Source: Oscillospiraceae bacterium (GTDB taxonomy: Bacteria > Bacillota > Clostridia > Oscillospirales > Oscillospiraceae). Taken from it: a DNA stretch of 7,795 nt. Positions 4,543-7,795 of this stretch are shown one piece after another. A program made the position numbers and the translations under genes. The notes beneath the pieces were generated by a model that was not told where the DNA came from, did no database searches, and saw only the letters and a program-made list of their open reading frames with translations. The first letter of the stretch is position 1; each line of letters opens with the position of its first letter. The stretch spans positions 1 through 7,795 of the forward strand of contig JAFZQQ010000025.1 of NCBI GenBank assembly GCA_017620315.1, written 5' to 3'.

Positions 4543-6389
4543 GGAGCTTCGCCCTCCGCGCCGCCCTCGGAGCCGCCGTCTGTCACTGTGCCCTCGCCTC
4601 CGTCGCTCGGCGCATCAGGAGGCAGCGGCTCAGGATCTTCCATTTGCTGTTCGGGGCCAAGGCTAACGACAATCTTGATGGTGCTTCCCTGCGCAAGCTT
4701 TGTGTTCGCGGGAACGCTTTGGCTTATGACATAGTCCGCGGCAACTGTTTCGCTGTAGGCGTAATCCACCGCGCAGACAAGCCCCAATTCGCTGATATTC
4801 TTCTGTGCAAGCTCAAGCGACATGTTGGTCAGCGTGATCACGTTGACGGTGACCACCTTGGGACCTTTGCTGATGACAAGCATCACAACGTCGCCGTCCT
4901 GAAGAGTTGCGCCTTCCGCCGGGTTGCTGCTGATAACATAGCCGGGTGAAATATCGTCGCTGTATTCCTCGGTCGCGTCGTCGACTGTAAGATTAAGGTC
5001 AAGCTGGCGGAGCATGACCGCCGCAGCACGGTGCTCCTGATTGACAACGTTCGGCATTGTGCCTGTCTTGATTCCTGTGCTGACAAACACGTTTATCTCA
5101 CGGTTTTCCCTTACGGTCTTACCCCAGGACGGCGATTGCTCTATGATCTGCCCGGCAGGATAGTCCTTGCTTGCGCGCTGACCGATCTGTGTGATCGTGA
5201 AAATACCGTTCACGCGCTCGTCGGCATTTGCCTGCTCGATAGTCATTCCGACGAGGTTCGGAACCTCGTAATCGGTTTTGACGGGCTCGTTGTTGTTAAA
5301 GCTGTTGATAACAAGCTGCCAAAGGCCAAAGACAGCCGCGCCGCAAAGCGCAAGGATAGCGACGATGATCAATGCCTTTGGGAGCGTTGCGGACTTCGGC
5401 CCATCGTCTATATCGCCTTCGTCATCAGGCTCGATCTCCTCGGATTGTTTGCCGCCGGAAACGAAATCAGCGCCGCCAAGCTTGGGAAGCGGCTGTGTCG
5501 GAGCCTTGCTGGTCTTTGACTTGGGCTTTTTGAACTCGTCAATTGTAAATTGAAGGTCTGTGTTTGGATTCTTGCGGAACTCCTCAAGGTCGGCGATCAT
5601 CGCCTCCGCAGTCGGATATCGCTTGTCGATATCACATGCCATAGCCTTCATGCAGATCTTTTCAAGCGCAAGAGGAACGGTGGGATCTATCTCACAGGGT
5701 GTGAGAGGAACCGAACTGAGATGCTGAATGGCAACGGAGACCGCACTGTCGCCCTCGAACGGGAGCCTGCTGGTCAGCATTTCATAGAGCACCACGCCGG
5801 CTGAGTAAATATCCGAGCGCGCATCGGTGACGTCTCCCTTCGCCTGCTCCGGCGAGATATAATGCACCGAGCCGAGAGCCTGCTGCGTCATGGTGTGGCG
5901 CTTTGAGCTTTCGAGTCTTGCTATGCCGAAATCAGCTATCTTTACGCTTCCGTCACGCAGGATCATTACATTTTGCGGTTTGATATCGCGGTGGATTATG
6001 CCTCTGGAATGAGCGTGACTCAAGCCGCGCATGATCTGTGTGATAAAGTGGAGCGACTCACGCCAATTGAGCTTGCCGCGGCGATCCATATACTGTTTGA
6101 GCGTAATGCCGTCGATCAACTCCATGACGATATACTCTATCTCACCGCGCGAGACGTCGTATACGGAGACTATATTGGGATGGGAAAGCATGGCGACCGC
6201 CTGAGATTCATCCCGGAAGCGACGCCTGAAGTCCTCGTCTTCAGCCAGATCGCTTTTCAGGATCTTGACCGCTACCGAACGGTTGAGACGGTGATCATGC
6301 GCCTTATATACGAGAGCCATACCGCCCGTGCCAATGATCTCAAGCAGCTCATAACGATTATCCAGAAGCTTGCCGATCATATTATCCAT
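4539..6389 (-). CDS. prkC: Membrane Ser/Thr protein kinase with three PASTA repeats
   Basis: This is a eukaryote-like Hanks-type kinase of 616 residues. The cytosolic kinase domain (about 13-275) has the glycine loop GTGGMALVYKA (20-30), catalytic Lys42 in VAVKILK, the helix-C Glu61, HRDIKPQN (133-140), DFG (153-155), activation-loop threonines (166, 168) and SPEQ (179-182). A Lys/Pro-rich then acidic linker leads to one membrane helix (about 338-361). Three extracytoplasmic PASTA repeats follow (about 374-439, 443-509 and 511-578), then an acidic Gly/Pro/Glu-rich tail (579-616). PrkC homologues sense muropeptides or lipid II and control cell-wall metabolism, stationary phase and, in B. subtilis, spore germination. 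The start ATG at 6389 lies inside the prpC end (8-bp overlap) and is supported by GAGGAGGTGA nine bases upstream; the in-frame ATG at codon 4 is less well placed. The third PASTA repeat lacks the usual VPNVVGM-type opening. All catalytic residues are present. Confidence 0.97.
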   Translation of the reverse strand: MDNMIGKLLDNRYELLEIIGTGGMALVYKAHDHRLNRSVAVKILKSDLAEDEDFRRRFRDESQAVAMLSHPNIVSVYDVSRGEIEYIVMELIDGITLKQYMDRRGKLNWRESLHFITQIMRGLSHAHSRGIIHRDIKPQNVMILRDGSVKIADFGIARLESSKRHTMTQQALGSVHYISPEQAKGDVTDARSDIYSAGVVLYEMLTSRLPFEGDSAVSVAIQHLSSVPLTPCEIDPTVPLALEKICMKAMACDIDKRYPTAEAMIADLEEFRKNPNTDLQFTIDEFKKPKSKTSKAPTQPLPKLGGADFVSGGKQSEEIEPDDEGDIDDGPKSATLPKALIIVAILALCGAAVFGLWQLVINSFNNNEPVKTDYEVPNLVGMTIEQANADERVNGIFTITQIGQRASKDYPAGQIIEQSPSWGKTVRENREINVFVSTGIKTGTMPNVVNQEHRAAAVMLRQLDLNLTVDDATEEYSDDISPGYVISSNPAEGATLQDGDVVMLVISKGPKVVTVNVITLTNMSLELAQKNISELGLVCAVDYAYSETVAADYVISQSVPANTKLAQGSTIKIVVSLGPEQQMEDPEPLPPDAPSDGGEGTVTDGGSEGGAEGEAP

Positions 6390-7152
6390 CCTGGCGCGTC
6401 ACCTCCTCTTCACTGCGTATCAGGACTGCGGTGACATTATCCGGCGCGCCGCGGGAAAGCGCGAGAACAAGAAGCTTATTGAGCGCCTCGGCGCCGTCGG
6501 CTTCAGAGCTGATAATATTCTGCAGTTCATAATCTTCAACCGTAACGATAAGACCGTCAGAGCACAGGAGAATACTGTTTCCGCTTTTGATCTTTACGGT
6601 AAAGCTGTCACATTCCACGCTCTTGTCGGGGCCGAGAGCCCGAGTGACTAGGTTGCGGTTTGGATGGGTGCGAGCTTCCTCGCGCGTAATATCCCCTGAT
6701 TCAACAAGCGATTCAACAACGGAGTGGTCGCGAGTAACGCGCCGAATACCGTCATCGTCGATGATATACGCACGGCTGTCGCCAACATTGCAGACGACCG
6801 CGCTGTCCGGAGATACGATGGCGGAAACAAGAGTCGTTCCCATTCCATGAAGGGTCGGATCCTCCAAAGAGCGCTCATAAACCGCCCTGTTTGCCTCCTG
6901 CACGCACAGAGTCTCCATTTCCCGGACCTGATCCTCGCTCATGTTGGCAAAGGCTCTGCTGTGAACCTCGCGTATGAACGATTCGACCGCAGTGGAGCTT
7001 GCGAGCTGCCCGCCGTTCACGCCTCCCATGCCGTCACACACGACGGCGACTACAGTGTCCGGAGAGTCCTCAAAGCCAAACTCGGTAAATGCGTAGGTAT
7101 CCTGGTTTTCACGGCGTCTGAGCCCTATGTCCGTAACGCCCCATGCCCTCAT
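6382..7152 (-). CDS. prpC: PP2C-family Ser/Thr protein phosphatase
   Basis: PrpC (Stp) is the metal-dependent phosphatase that reverses PrkC phosphorylation of the kinase itself and its targets. The 256 residues cover one complete PP2C domain with the expected motif order: TDIGLRRRENQD (7-18, metal ligand Asp18), CDGMGG (39-44, Asp40), GMGTTL (103-108), NVGDSRAY (122-129), RDHS (141-144), NRNLVTRALG (165-174), SDG (198-200, Asp199) and DN (238-239). All acidic metal-binding positions I can place are kept. No signal peptide or membrane segment is seen, so it is cytosolic. The ATG lies two bases after the rlmN stop, with AGGGAGAG in the rlmN end as its ribosome binding site. The end overlaps prkC by 8 bp, which keeps the phosphatase and kinase translationally coupled. 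This is the standard Firmicute pairing. Confidence 0.97.
   Translation of the reverse strand: MRAWGVTDIGLRRRENQDTYAFTEFGFEDSPDTVVAVVCDGMGGVNGGQLASSTAVESFIREVHSRAFANMSEDQVREMETLCVQEANRAVYERSLEDPTLHGMGTTLVSAIVSPDSAVVCNVGDSRAYIIDDDGIRRVTRDHSVVESLVESGDITREEARTHPNRNLVTRALGPDKSVECDSFTVKIKSGNSILLCSDGLIVTVEDYELQNIISSEADGAEALNKLLVLALSRGAPDNVTAVLIRSEEEVTRQDG
6399..6408 (-). promoter_or_regulatory. Ribosome binding site of prkC inside prpC
   Basis: GAGGAGGTGA lies 9 bases before the ATG at 6389, within the last codons of prpC. It selects this ATG over the second in-frame ATG three codons later and supports a gene overlap of 8 bp. Confidence 0.8.
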
Positions 7153-7154
7153 TT

Positions 7155-7795
7155 TTACTCTCTCCCTTCAATTGCCTTTCGGCGAAGCTGCCCGCAGGAC
7201 GCGTCAATATCTCCGCCCAGGCTCCGGCGCACCGTTGCAGTCACGCCATGTGATTCAAGTCGCTTTTGGAATTCGGCTGTCCTTTTGCTTGGCTTAAATT
7301 CGCTTTCAACAACATCGTTCAGCGGGATCAGATTGACATGTCCTGGCATCCCGCGTATCTTTTCGGCAAGCAGATCTGCCTGCGCGTTGCTGTCGTTTAC
7401 CCCGTCTATCATTGCGTATTCAAAGGATATCCTTCGTCCGGTCGTCTTAAAATATCTGTGACATGCGGCAAACAGTTCATCAACGTCGTATGCGTTGTTG
7501 ACCGGCATGATCCTTGAGCGCGTCGCGCTGTCCGGCGCGTGAAGCGAAACCGAAAGCGTCAGCTGCAGTCCAAGCTTTTCAAGCCGCTCTATACCCGGAA
7601 CGACTCCGCAGGTCGAAAGCGAAATGTGTCTCATCCCGATGTTTAGACCGTCAGGATGGTTGACAAGTTCCAAAAACCGAAGAACATTGTCCAGATTGTC
7701 CATTGGTTCGCCTATTCCCATGAGGACAATGTTTGATATCTCCGCTCCGCTGTCGAGCCGGGTGAAGAGAACCTGATCCAGCATCTCCGACGGCG
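7155..7795 (-). CDS. rlmN: 23S rRNA (A2503-C2)/tRNA (A37-C2) methyltransferase RlmN, C-terminal part
   Basis: RlmN is a radical-SAM enzyme that methylates C2 of A2503 in 23S rRNA and of A37 in some tRNAs. The window holds the last 213 or so of about 345 residues; the 5' part, including the CxxxCxxC iron-sulfur cluster motif, lies beyond the window edge. The frame stays open to the edge (PSE before the first internal ATG at 7784), so that ATG is not the start. Visible signatures are IVLMGIGEPMDN (the GEP motif), LSVSLHAPDSATRSRIMPVN, FEYAMIDGVNDS and GHVNLIPLN. Near the C-terminus, GGDIDASCGQL holds the conserved cysteine (codon 7194-7196) that in E. coli (Cys355) carries the transferred methyl group. 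The stop is two bases before prpC. This order, rlmN then prpC and prkC, is conserved in Firmicutes. Confidence 0.97.
   Translation of the reverse strand, partial: PSEMLDQVLFTRLDSGAEISNIVLMGIGEPMDNLDNVLRFLELVNHPDGLNIGMRHISLSTCGVVPGIERLEKLGLQLTLSVSLHAPDSATRSRIMPVNNAYDVDELFAACHRYFKTTGRRISFEYAMIDGVNDSNAQADLLAEKIRGMPGHVNLIPLNDVVESEFKPSKRTAEFQKRLESHGVTATVRRSLGGDIDASCGQLRRKAIEGRE

Noticed and set aside
4126..4734. Long plus-strand open frame of 202 codons opposite rsgA and prkC.
   Set aside because: It is antisense to two securely identified genes, has no recognisable motif or convincing ribosome binding site, and is expected by chance from the codon bias of the opposite strand.
5031..5519. Plus-strand open frame of 162 codons opposite prkC.
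   Set aside because: It lies wholly within the PASTA, membrane and linker coding region of prkC in antisense, without independent support.
6724..7461. Long plus-strand open frame of 245 codons opposite prpC and rlmN.
   Set aside because: It spans the boundary of two real genes on the other strand and its translation shows no family signature, so it is a shadow frame.
1..7795. CRISPR arrays, tRNA or rRNA genes, riboswitches and insertion sequences.
   Set aside because: No regularly spaced direct repeats, no recognisable RNA gene and no transposase were seen; gaps between genes are short and are explained by terminators and promoters.

Overview
The window reads almost entirely on the minus strand and looks like a chromosomal piece of an anaerobic, endospore-forming member of the Clostridia. 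The evidence is a spore-coat set that includes a SipL-type protein (SPOCS/DUF3794 plus LysM, the clostridial counterpart of Bacillus SpoVID), together with SpoIVA and a SpoVM-like micropeptide. The moderately GC-rich sequence would fit an Oscillospirales-like gut lineage, but that placement is inference. All gene calls rest on motif recognition by eye; no database search was run.

Layout, in the direction of transcription (from high to low coordinates). First comes a housekeeping/signalling operon: the C-terminal part of rlmN (23S rRNA/tRNA m2A methyltransferase, cut by the window edge), prpC (PP2C phosphatase), prkC (membrane Ser/Thr kinase with three PASTA repeats) and rsgA (ribosome-assembly GTPase). 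These genes are separated by 2 bp or overlap by 4-8 bp, and the operon ends in a strong hairpin terminator at 3639-3668. Next comes a spore-envelope operon, probably preceded by its own promoter: a 50-residue two-helix membrane protein of unknown function, spoVM (26 codons), sipL and spoIVA. It ends in a long hairpin terminator at 185-221. Beyond this, at the low-coordinate edge, lies a 51-codon startless fragment of a zinc-metallopeptidase domain of the kind found in phage or conjugative-element polyvalent proteins. It begins abruptly after two in-frame stop codons.

How the genes work together. PrpC and PrkC form the classical eukaryote-like phosphatase/kinase pair. In Bacillus subtilis PrkC senses muropeptides through its PASTA domains and RsgA is among its substrates. 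SpoVM is an amphipathic helix that recognises the curved forespore membrane and recruits the ATPase SpoIVA. SipL/SpoVID binds SpoIVA and links the basement layer to the rest of the coat. Here the three core basement-layer genes lie side by side, with a candidate sigma-E-type promoter in front of sipL. The main points worth attention are the short spoVM gene, which is easily missed, its unknown 50-residue membrane-protein neighbour, the compact spoVM-sipL-spoIVA arrangement directly after prkC-rsgA, and the broken mobile-element-like fragment at the edge.
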